This document shows, one piece after another, positions 25,168 through 32,287 of a stretch of 64,000 nucleotides of DNA. The first letter of the stretch is position 1. Each line of letters begins with the position of its first letter. The translations under genes were made by a program, and so were the position numbers. The stretch comes from an uncultured Polaribacter sp. (GTDB taxonomy: Bacteria > Bacteroidota > Bacteroidia > Flavobacteriales > Flavobacteriaceae), in the NCBI RefSeq assembly GCF_947495205.1, contig NZ_CANLXV010000005.1:186001-250000 (forward strand), written 5' to 3'. The notes under the pieces are model-generated. The model did not search any database and was not told where the DNA came from. It saw nothing but the letters and a program-made list of their open reading frames with translations.

Positions 25168-26457
25168 TTAATTTTCGGTATTTGTTTCCTTTCCTTTAGA
25201 AAGAATTAAGGATAGAAATTTAACCATTCTATATACATCTTCAAAAGAATTATACATTGGTGTTGGTGCACAACGTATTACATCTGGCTCTCTCCAATCT
25301 GTAATTATATGATGTTCTGTTAGTTTTTTATGTAAACTTTTATTTGCATTTTTAACCCGAATAGATAATTGACAACCTCTTTCTTTTGAGTTTTTTGGTG
25401 TAATGATTTTTATATCTTCTGAACCAATTGCATTGATTAAAAACTCAAAATAACCTGTTAATTTTTCTGATTTTTCTCGCAAAGTGTCCATTCCAACCTC
25501 ATCAAATAAATCTAAAGATGCTTTTATGGCTGCCATAGATAATATTGGTGGATTGCTTAATTGCCAGCCTTCTGCGCCTTCCATAACATCAAAAGGTTGT
25601 CTCATATTAAAACGCGTTGTTTTGTTATGATTCCACCAACCTGCAAAACGCGGAATTTCTTTATTTTTTGAATGTTTTTCATGCACAAAAACTCCAGATA
25701 AACTTCCTGGTCCAGCATTTAAATATTTATAGGTACACCAAGCTGCAAAATCTACTCCAGAGTCGTGTAAATTAGGTTGAATGTTTCCTGCTCCATGAGC
25801 CAAATCAATACCAACAACACAATTTTTAGCATGCCCAATTTCTGCTATTTTTTTTAAATCTAAAAACTGACCTGTATAATAATTTACGCCACCAATTAAC
25901 AATAACGCAATTTCTTCTCCTTGTTCTGAAACTATTGTTTGTAAATCTTCAATTCTTAATAATTCCTCTCCTTTTCTTGGTTTCCATTCTATAACATCGT
26001 CCTCAGAAAAACCATGAAATTTTAATTGAGATTGTACAGCATATCTATCAGAAGGAAAAGCATCACTCTCAATTACAATTTTATATTTTGTTTTTGTAGG
26101 CCTGTAAAAACTAACCATTAACAAATGTAAATTTGTGGTAAGTGTATTCATAACCACAACTTCTATAGGTTTTGCACCTACAATTTTGGCCATTTTTCCT
26201 GTTAAATATTCATGATAATTCAACCACGGATTTTTTGCCTCAAAATGACCTTCTACTCCTAAATTTGCCCAATCTTCTAGTTCTTGATTGATATATTCTT
26301 TGGTAGATTTAGGTTGTAATCCTAATGAATTTCCCGTAAAATACAACCAATCTTTGCCTTCTTTATCTTTAGGAATATGAAATTTTTCTCTTAGATAAGC
26401 AAGCTTGTCTTCTTTATCTAATTTTTGTGCAAACGCTAAATTATTTTGATACTTCAT
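25168..26457 (-). CDS. kynU: Kynureninase
   Basis: A 429-residue PLP enzyme that cleaves kynurenine or 3-hydroxykynurenine to (3-hydroxy)anthranilate and alanine. Family features: 'YFTGNSLGLQPKST' near 43, 'GIDLAHGAGNIQPNLHDSGVD' region near 216, the PLP-lysine in 'WCTYKYLNAGPGSLSG' (about 240-255) and 'RFAGWWNH' near 270. First gene of the operon kynU - (insert) - kmo - nbaC - ACMSD. Divergent from the NlpC/P60 gene. Confidence 0.95.
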   Translation of the reverse strand: MKYQNNLAFAQKLDKEDKLAYLREKFHIPKDKEGKDWLYFTGNSLGLQPKSTKEYINQELEDWANLGVEGHFEAKNPWLNYHEYLTGKMAKIVGAKPIEVVVMNTLTTNLHLLMVSFYRPTKTKYKIVIESDAFPSDRYAVQSQLKFHGFSEDDVIEWKPRKGEELLRIEDLQTIVSEQGEEIALLLIGGVNYYTGQFLDLKKIAEIGHAKNCVVGIDLAHGAGNIQPNLHDSGVDFAAWCTYKYLNAGPGSLSGVFVHEKHSKNKEIPRFAGWWNHNKTTRFNMRQPFDVMEGAEGWQLSNPPILSMAAIKASLDLFDEVGMDTLREKSEKLTGYFEFLINAIGSEDIKIITPKNSKERGCQLSIRVKNANKSLHKKLTEHHIITDWREPDVIRCAPTPMYNSFEDVYRMVKFLSLILSKGKETNTEN

Positions 26458-26476
26458 TCTAAAAAATGCTTGTTAT

Positions 26477-26484
26477 CAAATATA
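26477..26484 (-). promoter_or_regulatory. Candidate -7 box of the kynurenine operon
   Basis: On the minus strand TATATTTG matches the Bacteroidota -7 element TAnnTTTG and lies 20 bases before the kynU ATG. No clear -33 TTG was found at the expected distance, so support is partial. Confidence 0.4.
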
Positions 26485-26548
26485 AAACAATCTGAATTTA
26501 GAATTAAATAAATTACTACCTTTATTTTTTATCAATTTAGAATATAAA

Positions 26549-27733
26549 ATGACAAAATTTCTGAAAACTTTTGCCTTAGTTTTATTATTAATAAGCACTG
26601 CCTGTAATAATAAAAATAAACTTAGTGAACAACTAGAAAGCATACATAGTGCGATTAAAAACGAATTTGCACCAGACAAACGTGTGGCTATTTATGATAT
26701 TAATTTTAAAACTAAAAACAGTAAAATTGTTGCTTATGGAATTACAGATTCTAAAGAAGGATATCAAAAACTTTTAGATAGTTTAAAGTCTTTAGATGTA
26801 GATTTTATAGATAAAATTCGTGTTTTACCAGATGAAATTATTGGAGATAAAATGTATGCTGTGGCTAGAAATTCTGTAATAAACATTCGCTCTAAACCCA
26901 AACATTCTGCAGAATTAGGCACACAAGGTTTGTTAGGCATGTCTTTAAGAGTTTTAGATAAAGAAGGTGATTTTTATAGAATTCAAACTCCAGATAATTA
27001 TATTTCTTGGGTAGATAAAGGTGGAATTACCAAAATGAACAAAAAAGAATTTGATGCTTGGAAAAACTCTAAAAAAGTGATTTTTACTAAAAATTTTGGA
27101 TTTGTATATGCTGATAAAAATGAAGAATCTAACATTATTTCTGATATTTCTTTAGGTGGTCTTTTACAATATCTCTCTGAAGATACTTCTTTTTATGCAG
27201 TAAAATATCCTGATAATAGAACTGGTTTTGTCAAAAAAAGTGAAGGATTATTATATGATAATTGGTTAAACAATTTAGCATACAACAAAAATAATATTGA
27301 AAAAACTGCTAAAGCTATGCAAGGTTTTCCTTATTTGTGGGGAGGCACTTCTGCTAAAGGAATGGATTGTAGTGGTTTTACAAAAATGGTGTATTTAATG
27401 AATGGTTTTGTAATTCCTAGAGATGCTTCTCAGCAAATAAATGCAGGAAAAAAAGTAGATTTAAAGCTAGGTTTTTCTGATTTACAAAAAGGAGATTTAT
27501 TATTTTTTGGTAAAAAAGCAACTTCAGAAAAAAAACAACGTGTTACCCATGTTGGTATTTGGTTAGGAAACGGCAAACAAGAATTTATACATGCTTCTGG
27601 AAATGTGCATATTTCTTCTATGGACAAAACACAACCAAATTATGATGAATTTAATAAAAACAGATATTTAGGAAGCAAACGTTATTTGGATGTAAAAGAT
27701 AAAATGATTTTAGATTTGAAAGAAAAAAATTAA
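26549..27733 (+). CDS. NlpC/P60 peptidase lipoprotein with SH3-like domains
   Basis: 394 residues. Lipoprotein signal with lipobox STAC (about residue 19). Residues about 100-155 and 170-235 read as bacterial SH3 domains ('ARNSVINIRSKPKHSAELGTQ', 'YISWVDKGGI'). The C-terminal NlpC/P60 domain (about 250-385) has its catalytic Cys in 'GTSAKGMDCSGFTKMVY', the first His in 'RVTHVGIWLG' and another in 'EFIHASG'. All catalytic residues are present, so a gamma-D-glutamyl-diaminopimelate-type endopeptidase acting on peptidoglycan stem peptides is likely. Single gene, ended by the hairpin at 27788. Confidence 0.9.
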   Translation: MTKFLKTFALVLLLISTACNNKNKLSEQLESIHSAIKNEFAPDKRVAIYDINFKTKNSKIVAYGITDSKEGYQKLLDSLKSLDVDFIDKIRVLPDEIIGDKMYAVARNSVINIRSKPKHSAELGTQGLLGMSLRVLDKEGDFYRIQTPDNYISWVDKGGITKMNKKEFDAWKNSKKVIFTKNFGFVYADKNEESNIISDISLGGLLQYLSEDTSFYAVKYPDNRTGFVKKSEGLLYDNWLNNLAYNKNNIEKTAKAMQGFPYLWGGTSAKGMDCSGFTKMVYLMNGFVIPRDASQQINAGKKVDLKLGFSDLQKGDLLFFGKKATSEKKQRVTHVGIWLGNGKQEFIHASGNVHISSMDKTQPNYDEFNKNRYLGSKRYLDVKDKMILDLKEKN

Positions 27734-27787
27734 GTTTTAGATTATTGCTATTTTTTTCTAGCAAAGACGTAAATGTTTTAAATGAAA

Positions 27788-27820
27788 AGTCCTCACAGGT
27801 TTCAAAAACCTGTGAGGACT
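27788..27820. terminator. Long perfect hairpin between convergent genes
   Basis: A 15-bp perfect stem (AGTCCTCACAGGTTT and its complement) with a 3-base loop. It shares the CCTCACA core with the hairpin at 748-784. It can end both the NlpC/P60 gene (+) and the lipocalin-like gene (-), although no long T-run follows on the plus strand. Confidence 0.6.
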
Positions 27821-27843
27821 AGATTTTAATATAAAACTAAACG

Positions 27844-28251
27844 TTATTTTTGATAAGAATACACAATAGTTTCTGACTCTTGTTGAAAGCTAAAAGTTAA
27901 TAAGTTATCTGAAGTTAATGTAAAAACTTGTGTGTCTCCAGCTACTGAAAAATTAAAAGTACTATTTAAATTATCCCTCCAAGTACCAGAACTCGTTTGA
28001 ATAGCACAATTATTATCTTCAAAATGATTTGTAATTGTAAAGGTTTTGTTTGTACGTACTTCTATTTTATCTTTAGATTTACAATCATTAATAAAATTTT
28101 GTCCCATTGCTGTTATGGAAATTAGTTTCCATTCGCCAATTACTGGACTTGTTACTACTACTGGTGGCACAACTTCTATGGGGTCTTCCATACTATTAGT
28201 ACAACTAAAAGAAACTACTAAAAGGACTACTAATATTAATGTTTTTTTCAT
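27844..28251 (-). CDS. Lipocalin-like lipoprotein
   Basis: 135 residues: a signal with lipobox SFSC (about residue 17), a Pro/Val-rich linker (IEVVPPVVVTSPV), then a domain of about 95 residues beginning 'IGEWKLISITAMGQNFIND' and containing one cysteine pair (about 59 and 83). The start 'G-x-W-x-L' and the beta-strand pattern are those of the lipocalin-like domains (lipocalin_4) frequent in Bacteroidota lipoproteins. Binding partner unknown. It precedes the lipoprotein-pair locus but is oriented away from it with its own terminator. Confidence 0.7.
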   Translation of the reverse strand: MKKTLILVVLLVVSFSCTNSMEDPIEVVPPVVVTSPVIGEWKLISITAMGQNFINDCKSKDKIEVRTNKTFTITNHFEDNNCAIQTSSGTWRDNLNSTFNFSVAGDTQVFTLTSDNLLTFSFQQESETIVYSYQK

Positions 28252-28330
28252 AATTTTTATATTTTAATTTATTCTAAGAGTTATATTTTCTTTGATGTGA
28301 TTGAAAGAGAATCTATTTTTTTTATTAACT

Positions 28331-28792
28331 TTATTCAGCTACTGTTGATGCTGTGATTTCTTCATCAGTTATAGAAATAATAATATCTCCTTCATCTCCA
28401 ATGAAATTACTTTTATCAATAACTAACAAACTAAATAATTCACTAGATTGAAATCTACCCACCATTTCTGTTCTATTATCAGACAATTTCAAGGTAAAAT
28501 AACACCTATCTGAAGGTATATTTATAATTTTTGCTAGATTTGGTTTCCACCTTTTTTCATCAACAAAAAATGGTGGAGAATTGTTTATACCTGCTTTAAT
28601 ACCCTTAACTGTTGTAGAATCTGTGGGTATAAATACACCATTAAATTTACCTGCAATTATAATTTTAGCGTTTAATTCTTTATTTGTAGCATTACTAAAA
28701 CTAAATTGAAACCCTTCAAATTCTTTTTCTCCTCCAGGGTCTTCACAAGAAAAAAAAGATATAATTAAAAAAAATATTAATACATTTTTCAT
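28331..28792 (-). CDS. Small lipoprotein, partner of the DUF6973 protein (copy 1)
   Basis: An ATG at 28837 is open but the start at 28792 gives a clean lipoprotein signal (MKNVLIFFLIISFFSC, lipobox SFFSC). The mature part is about 137 residues, beginning 'EDPGGEKEFEGFQFSFSNAT', beta-rich, no known domain. The ATG comes just after the DUF6973 stop (28794), so the two are translationally coupled. The N terminus of the second copy at 31434 is similar (CEN...EYDGFEIKFINQT), showing that this gene and its partner were duplicated together. By analogy with toxin-immunity pairs it might protect against or anchor its partner; this is inference. Confidence 0.6.
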   Translation of the reverse strand: MKNVLIFFLIISFFSCEDPGGEKEFEGFQFSFSNATNKELNAKIIIAGKFNGVFIPTDSTTVKGIKAGINNSPPFFVDEKRWKPNLAKIINIPSDRCYFTLKLSDNRTEMVGRFQSSELFSLLVIDKSNFIGDEGDIIISITDEEITASTVAE

Positions 28793-28793
28793 T

Positions 28794-30161
28794 TTAATAA
28801 GGATTAAAGTTAGCGTCTTTAGATATAAAGCAGGCATTAATTATAATTGTTGTAGTATTTACTACTGGGCAATCCAAATCCACAACAATATCAATTAATG
28901 GGTTAACATTTTCTACTAGATCATTATTGTTGCTATTAGAATCATTTATACCGGTTTCAAGATCGAGATAAGAAAATTCTTGGTTAGAACAATTGGAATA
29001 GTCATAAGTTGTTTGAGTGTTATATCTTTTAGCTGCTATTGGCCCTCTTATATAGACAGCTAAATTATTATTTTGTTCTAATATTTTATTTTTTACCTCA
29101 AGCTCTGTGAAATTTAAATTTTTTATTGATTCTATTAAAAATCTTTTGGCAACTATATAGCAACTCTGTTTTTCTACTTTATTAAAAGCATAATTTTTCA
29201 AATCTGTTTTACTCGGTTTCCTTAAACCAACTATCCAACCAAACAATTTACGATAAGTAGTATTATCATTCCAAATTTCTCTCCCTATAAAATTATTATG
29301 TAAATCCATCTGCCTAGAATCAACTGCGTTAGTATTAGAACAAAGCCCTATTTCTCTTGCATCAGTGACTAATTTAGCAAAACTTAACCGACTCATTTTA
29401 GATGAAACTGTAAAATAATATTGAGCTAGTAAAGAGTTCCACAAAATGTGTCTGTAAGCATCTCTTCTAGAATCGCCATTTGGTAAATTTGGATACTGAT
29501 CAGAAGACCATTCCACTGATCTTGATCCAGCTAAGTGATAAGAAATAGATGCTCTTACCCAACCAAACCCGCTAGCACTTGCGGATAAAATTGTACACAA
29601 AGCAATAATAGTTTCATTATTAGTTTTAGAAAGTGTACTATGTTTATTGTCTAAATGGTCATAAATTGTAGGATTATTTGCAATTTCTAATAACACCATA
29701 TAATCTAAATTCTGAGAATAATATTCATCTATAACCTGATTATTAGGCTGTATATCTTCATCTGTAAAGTTATCAAAATCAAAAATCACCATGTCCACAT
29801 TTAGTGAATTTTCATCTTCCAAGCCTACTGAATTATAGTTTTCAATTTTTTCGTAAGGAAAATTAACCAATACCACTTTAGAAGCCTCTAATATTGCATT
29901 TGGGCCAGGTAATTCTTCTTCTATTTGTTGAGTTTTTGCTTGCGTACCTTTTGCAGTAGTATTTCTTAATTTATTATAAAGTATTTTTAGATATTCTAAG
30001 GTGTGTTCTTCTTTTAAGTCTTCTTCTGTAGCAGAAAACCTATGATTTACAAGGAAACCTTGATAGTAAATTTCTTTAGAATCACCATAGTTTTTAGTAT
30101 CTTCTAATAAGTTAGTTGAACTAGATATCTCTATAAACTCATCTTCTTTTTGGCATCCCAT
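28794..30161 (-). CDS. DUF6973-domain lipoprotein, start out of frame (copy 1, phase-variable candidate)
   Basis: The listed start is the internal ATG of MGCQ, which is really the lipobox. In the same frame upstream the sequence encodes NFLLIPFILLFFLMGC, a typical lipoprotein signal, but the expected start MKN at 30271 is out of frame by 2 because five 13-bp repeats lie between (30197-30261). Six or three repeats would restore it. The core DUF6973 domain (about residues 190-300 from MGCQ) has 'DAYRHILWNSLLAQYYF', 'DAREIGL' and 'RQMDLHNNFIGREIW', with conserved His, Asp and Asn that look like a metal or catalytic site. The family function is unknown; related domains occur in large secreted proteins. 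Coupled to the small lipoprotein gene downstream. Confidence 0.6.
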   Translation of the reverse strand: MGCQKEDEFIEISSSTNLLEDTKNYGDSKEIYYQGFLVNHRFSATEEDLKEEHTLEYLKILYNKLRNTTAKGTQAKTQQIEEELPGPNAILEASKVVLVNFPYEKIENYNSVGLEDENSLNVDMVIFDFDNFTDEDIQPNNQVIDEYYSQNLDYMVLLEIANNPTIYDHLDNKHSTLSKTNNETIIALCTILSASASGFGWVRASISYHLAGSRSVEWSSDQYPNLPNGDSRRDAYRHILWNSLLAQYYFTVSSKMSRLSFAKLVTDAREIGLCSNTNAVDSRQMDLHNNFIGREIWNDNTTYRKLFGWIVGLRKPSKTDLKNYAFNKVEKQSCYIVAKRFLIESIKNLNFTELEVKNKILEQNNNLAVYIRGPIAAKRYNTQTTYDYSNCSNQEFSYLDLETGINDSNSNNNDLVENVNPLIDIVVDLDCPVVNTTTIIINACFISKDANFNPY

Positions 30162-30196
30162 TAAAAAGAAAAGTAGTATAAATGGAATTAATAGAA

Positions 30197-30271
30197 AGTT
30201 TTTTCTGTAAGTTTTTTCTGTAAGTTTTTTCTGTAAGTTTTTTCTGTAAGTTTTTTCTGTAAGTTTTTCAT
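30197..30271 (-). repeat. Five 13-bp tandem repeats after a start codon (simple sequence repeat switch)
   Basis: Unit AGTTTTTTCTGTA (plus strand) repeats exactly five times from 30197 to 30261, followed by AGTTTTTCAT, whose CAT is the ATG at 30271 on the minus strand. Because 13 is not a multiple of 3, each unit gained or lost shifts the downstream frame. The distance from the ATG to the signal-peptide frame is in phase only with 0, 3 or 6 units. Confidence 0.85.
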
Positions 30272-30460
30272 AAATTATATTTTTTTACAAACATATAAAC
30301 TTAATTAATGTTAAAAAAGAGGGAAAACACCTGTTTTTTTTTCTAGCAATAATTTAACTTCTAATCTAATATAGTAATTTTAATTTTATTTTGTTAGAAT
30401 ATTCTTAAAAAACACTTGTTTAATTCTTAAAAACTATAGCTCATAAAAAGGTTTACCCCA

Positions 30461-30527
30461 GATAGAGGCTTTGTTTGAGCTCTCACGCTTTTGGGCGTGA
30501 AGCGAGTGCCGAAAGCTGGAAATAGGT
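30461..30527 (+). repeat. Dispersed hairpin element, copy C
   Basis: GATAGAGGCTTTGTTTGAGC, a TCACGC/GCGTGA stem, then AGCGAGTGCCGAAAGC and TGGAAATAGG. The TGGAAATAG end matches copy B and the GTTTGAGC...GCGAGTGC frame matches copy D, while the central stem is unique. Confidence 0.65.
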
Positions 30528-30537
30528 TCAAAAAAAA

Positions 30538-30564
30538 CACCTTTCAATTAAAAAACTGAAAGGT
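30538..30564 (-). terminator. Terminator of the SerA chimera
   Basis: Stem ACCTTTCA/TGAAAGGT with an A-rich loop, about 60 bp beyond the stop codon, with an A-run on the left that reads as a T-run on the minus strand. Confidence 0.6.
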
Positions 30565-30624
30565 ATTTATAATATGTAGTTTTAATGAACAGATTGCTTC
30601 GTACCTCGCAATGACTTTAAGAAT

Positions 30625-31434
30625 CTAATACAACACTCTAAATTTAATTGTGCCTTCTACAGCTCTTAATTCTTCTAAAACTTCTCTGTTATATTCTTTA
30701 TCTAAATCTGTAATTACATAACCTACTTTTGGGTCTGTAGATAAATATTGCCCGTTTATATTTAGATTATATTTTGCTAAAATCTTATTTATTTTAGCCA
30801 TTACACCAGATACATTTTTATGAATATGTAAAAATCTATGTGAATTTGTTTGTCTTGGTAAACGAATGTTTGGGAAATTTACAGCATCTACAGTGTTACC
30901 AGAATTTATATATGCCATAATTTTACTTGGTACAAAATCTGCTATATCTCTTTGTGCTTCTTCTGTACTTCCACCAACATGCGGCGTTAAAATTACGTTT
31001 GGCAAGCCTTTTAATTCTGTATAAAATTCGCCATTTTTTCTTGGCTCTTCTGGATATACATCTACTGCAGCACCTGCTAATTTACCACTTTTAAGAGCAG
31101 CAACTAAAGCAGGAATATCTACTACAAAACCTCTTGCTAAGTTTACCAAATGTGCGCCTTCTTTCATTTGAGAGATTTCTTTTTCTCCGAAGAAATTTTT
31201 ATTGGCAGCATTATCATCTACATGTAAAGTTACTACATCTGAAATATTAAGTAATTCTTCTAAAGTATTTAATTTGGTTGCATTACCTAAAGCCAATTTG
31301 TCTTCTACATCATAGATAAAATTTGTCTGATTTATGAATTTTATTTCAAAACCGTCATATTCATCTTCAACATTAGTGTTTTCACATGAAAGGCTAATTA
31401 TTATTGTAAAAATTATAAAAAATATTTTTCTCAT
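30625..31434 (-). CDS. Chimera: lipoprotein N terminus fused in frame to C-terminal half of SerA
   Basis: Residues 1 to about 38 are a lipoprotein start (MRKIFFIIFTIIISLSC, then ENTNVEDEYDGFEIKFINQT) like the small lipoprotein at 28792. From about residue 39 the sequence is D-3-phosphoglycerate dehydrogenase: 'YDVEDKLALGNATKLNTLEELL', 'LVNLARGFVVD' (Arg), 'YPEEPR' (Glu), 'TPHVGGSTEEAQ' (His), then the full ACT domain to 'EGTIKFRVLY'. The N-terminal half of SerA, including the GxGxxG of the Rossmann fold, is missing here and not found elsewhere in the window. The fused protein would be exported and cannot be a working dehydrogenase. Either a recombination product or an assembly join; a complete serA must exist elsewhere if the strain makes serine this way. 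Confidence 0.8.
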   Translation of the reverse strand: MRKIFFIIFTIIISLSCENTNVEDEYDGFEIKFINQTNFIYDVEDKLALGNATKLNTLEELLNISDVVTLHVDDNAANKNFFGEKEISQMKEGAHLVNLARGFVVDIPALVAALKSGKLAGAAVDVYPEEPRKNGEFYTELKGLPNVILTPHVGGSTEEAQRDIADFVPSKIMAYINSGNTVDAVNFPNIRLPRQTNSHRFLHIHKNVSGVMAKINKILAKYNLNINGQYLSTDPKVGYVITDLDKEYNREVLEELRAVEGTIKFRVLY

Positions 31435-31886
31435 TATCGATTATTAGGATTAAAATTAATATTTTTTGAATAATAACAATTATCCAAAAGAACAGTAGTG
31501 TATACTTTACGAACACAAAGGTCGTTAGGTAGTAATGTATCACTATTTAAATCATCTAAACTTGTTATTCCAATATCGTTATTTAAAGGTATTAATGCTT
31601 CTTTATTATTTATATTTATACCTCACAATACCTAGTAACATTTTAAATATTATTTTATCATAAATTTTCTTTTGAATATTCCTGCTTTAATTCTTCTTCT
31701 GTAGCAGTAAATCTATGATTTACTAAAAAACCTTGGTAGTATATTTCTTTATATTCGCCATAATTCTCACTTTCTTCTAATGTATTAATTGAGCTAGTGT
31801 TCTCTATGAATTCTTCTTCTTTTTGGCATCCCATTAAAAATAAAATAAATGGAATTAATGCAAAGTTTTTTCTGTAAGTTTTTCAT
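31434..31886 (-). pseudogene. Internally deleted second copy of the DUF6973 lipoprotein gene
   Basis: Upstream part (31658-31886): signal NFALIPFILFLMGC and 'YYQGFLVNHRFTATEEELK', close to copy 1 (YYQGFLVNHRFSATEEDLK), ending at a TGA at 31658. Its ATG at 31886 is out of frame because one 13-bp unit (31864-31876) lies after it. Downstream part (31434 to about 31615): an open frame ending 'NCYYSKNINFNPNNR' that aligns with the copy-1 end 'NACFISKDANFNPY'. About 400 residues of the middle, including the whole DUF6973 core, are gone. The stop overlaps the ATG of the SerA chimera (TAATG). Confidence 0.75.
31864..31886 (-). repeat. Single 13-bp unit after the start codon of the second DUF6973 copy
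   Basis: AGTTTTTTCTGTA followed by AGTTTTTCAT, identical to the repeat region of copy 1 but with one unit. It also puts the ATG at 31886 out of frame with the lipobox. Confidence 0.75.
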
Positions 31887-32098
31887 TTAAATAATTTTTT
31901 ATGAAAATAGTACTTTTTACTATCACAAAAAAAGAGGAAAACACCTATTTTTATTATTCTTATCAATGTGAGAAATAATTTTTAATTTGTTTGTTTATTG
32001 TAATTTATGTTTAAATCTATAATTTCACACTCCGCTTTTTGTCTCATATATACATAGAAAGTAAAACTTTTCTAATCATAAAAGCTTCTTAAAAAGTC

Positions 32099-32240
32099 TA
32101 GCCCGGATTGAAACGGCATCCTTTTTTTTGATAAATAGCCTTTAGTATCTGTAAAAAAACTGCTGTTATTTATAAAGCTATAACTATTTTAAAATGTCTA
32201 AATTAAAAAAAAGATATAGTGGAAAGCTGGAAATAGCTCC
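32099..32240 (+). repeat. Dispersed hairpin element, copy B
   Basis: Begins TAGCCCGGATTGAAACGGCA then TCCTTTTTTTT and ends AAAAAAGATATAGTGGAAAG then CTGGAAATAGCTCC. Both ends match copy A (opposite strand), but the about 85-bp centre is different and lacks the GTTTGAG...GCGAG stem. Confidence 0.75.
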
Positions 32241-32247
32241 AAAAAAA

Positions 32248-32284
32248 AAGCCTTTAAAAATTAAACGATTTCTAAAGGCTTTTG
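32248..32284 (-). terminator. lon terminator
   Basis: Stem AAAGCCTTTA/TAAAGGCTTT flanked by an A-run on the left (a T-run on the minus strand), directly after the lon stop. Confidence 0.75.
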
Positions 32285-32287
32285 TTT

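Larger units (their letters stand above)
30272..30624. other. Spacer between the two lipoprotein-pair copies
   Basis: Holds the upstream region of copy 1 (with AAAAAGAGGGAAAACACCTG near 30315, also seen in nearly the same form before copy 2 near 31930), the dispersed hairpin element C (30461-30527) and the terminator of the SerA chimera (30538-30564). No gene seen. Confidence 0.6.
31887..32287. other. Spacer upstream of the second lipoprotein pair
   Basis: Contains a copy of the upstream sequence of pair 1 (AAAAAGAGGAAAACACCTA near 31930), dispersed element B (32099-32240) and the lon terminator. No open frame of interest. The missing 5' half of serA is not here. Confidence 0.6.

Noticed and set aside
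28794..30161. Normal start at MGCQ (30161)
   Set aside because: The Cys in MGC is preceded in frame by a perfect hydrophobic lipoprotein signal; starting at this Met would leave a lipobox without a signal.
30197..30261. Assembly artefact of the 13-bp repeat
   Set aside because: The same unit, in a single copy, occurs independently at 31864-31876 in the paralogous gene at the same place relative to the start, so the unit is real; only the exact number could be wrong.
30625..31434. Ordinary serA gene
   Set aside because: The N-terminal about 180 residues, including the NAD-binding motif, are replaced by a lipoprotein signal region.
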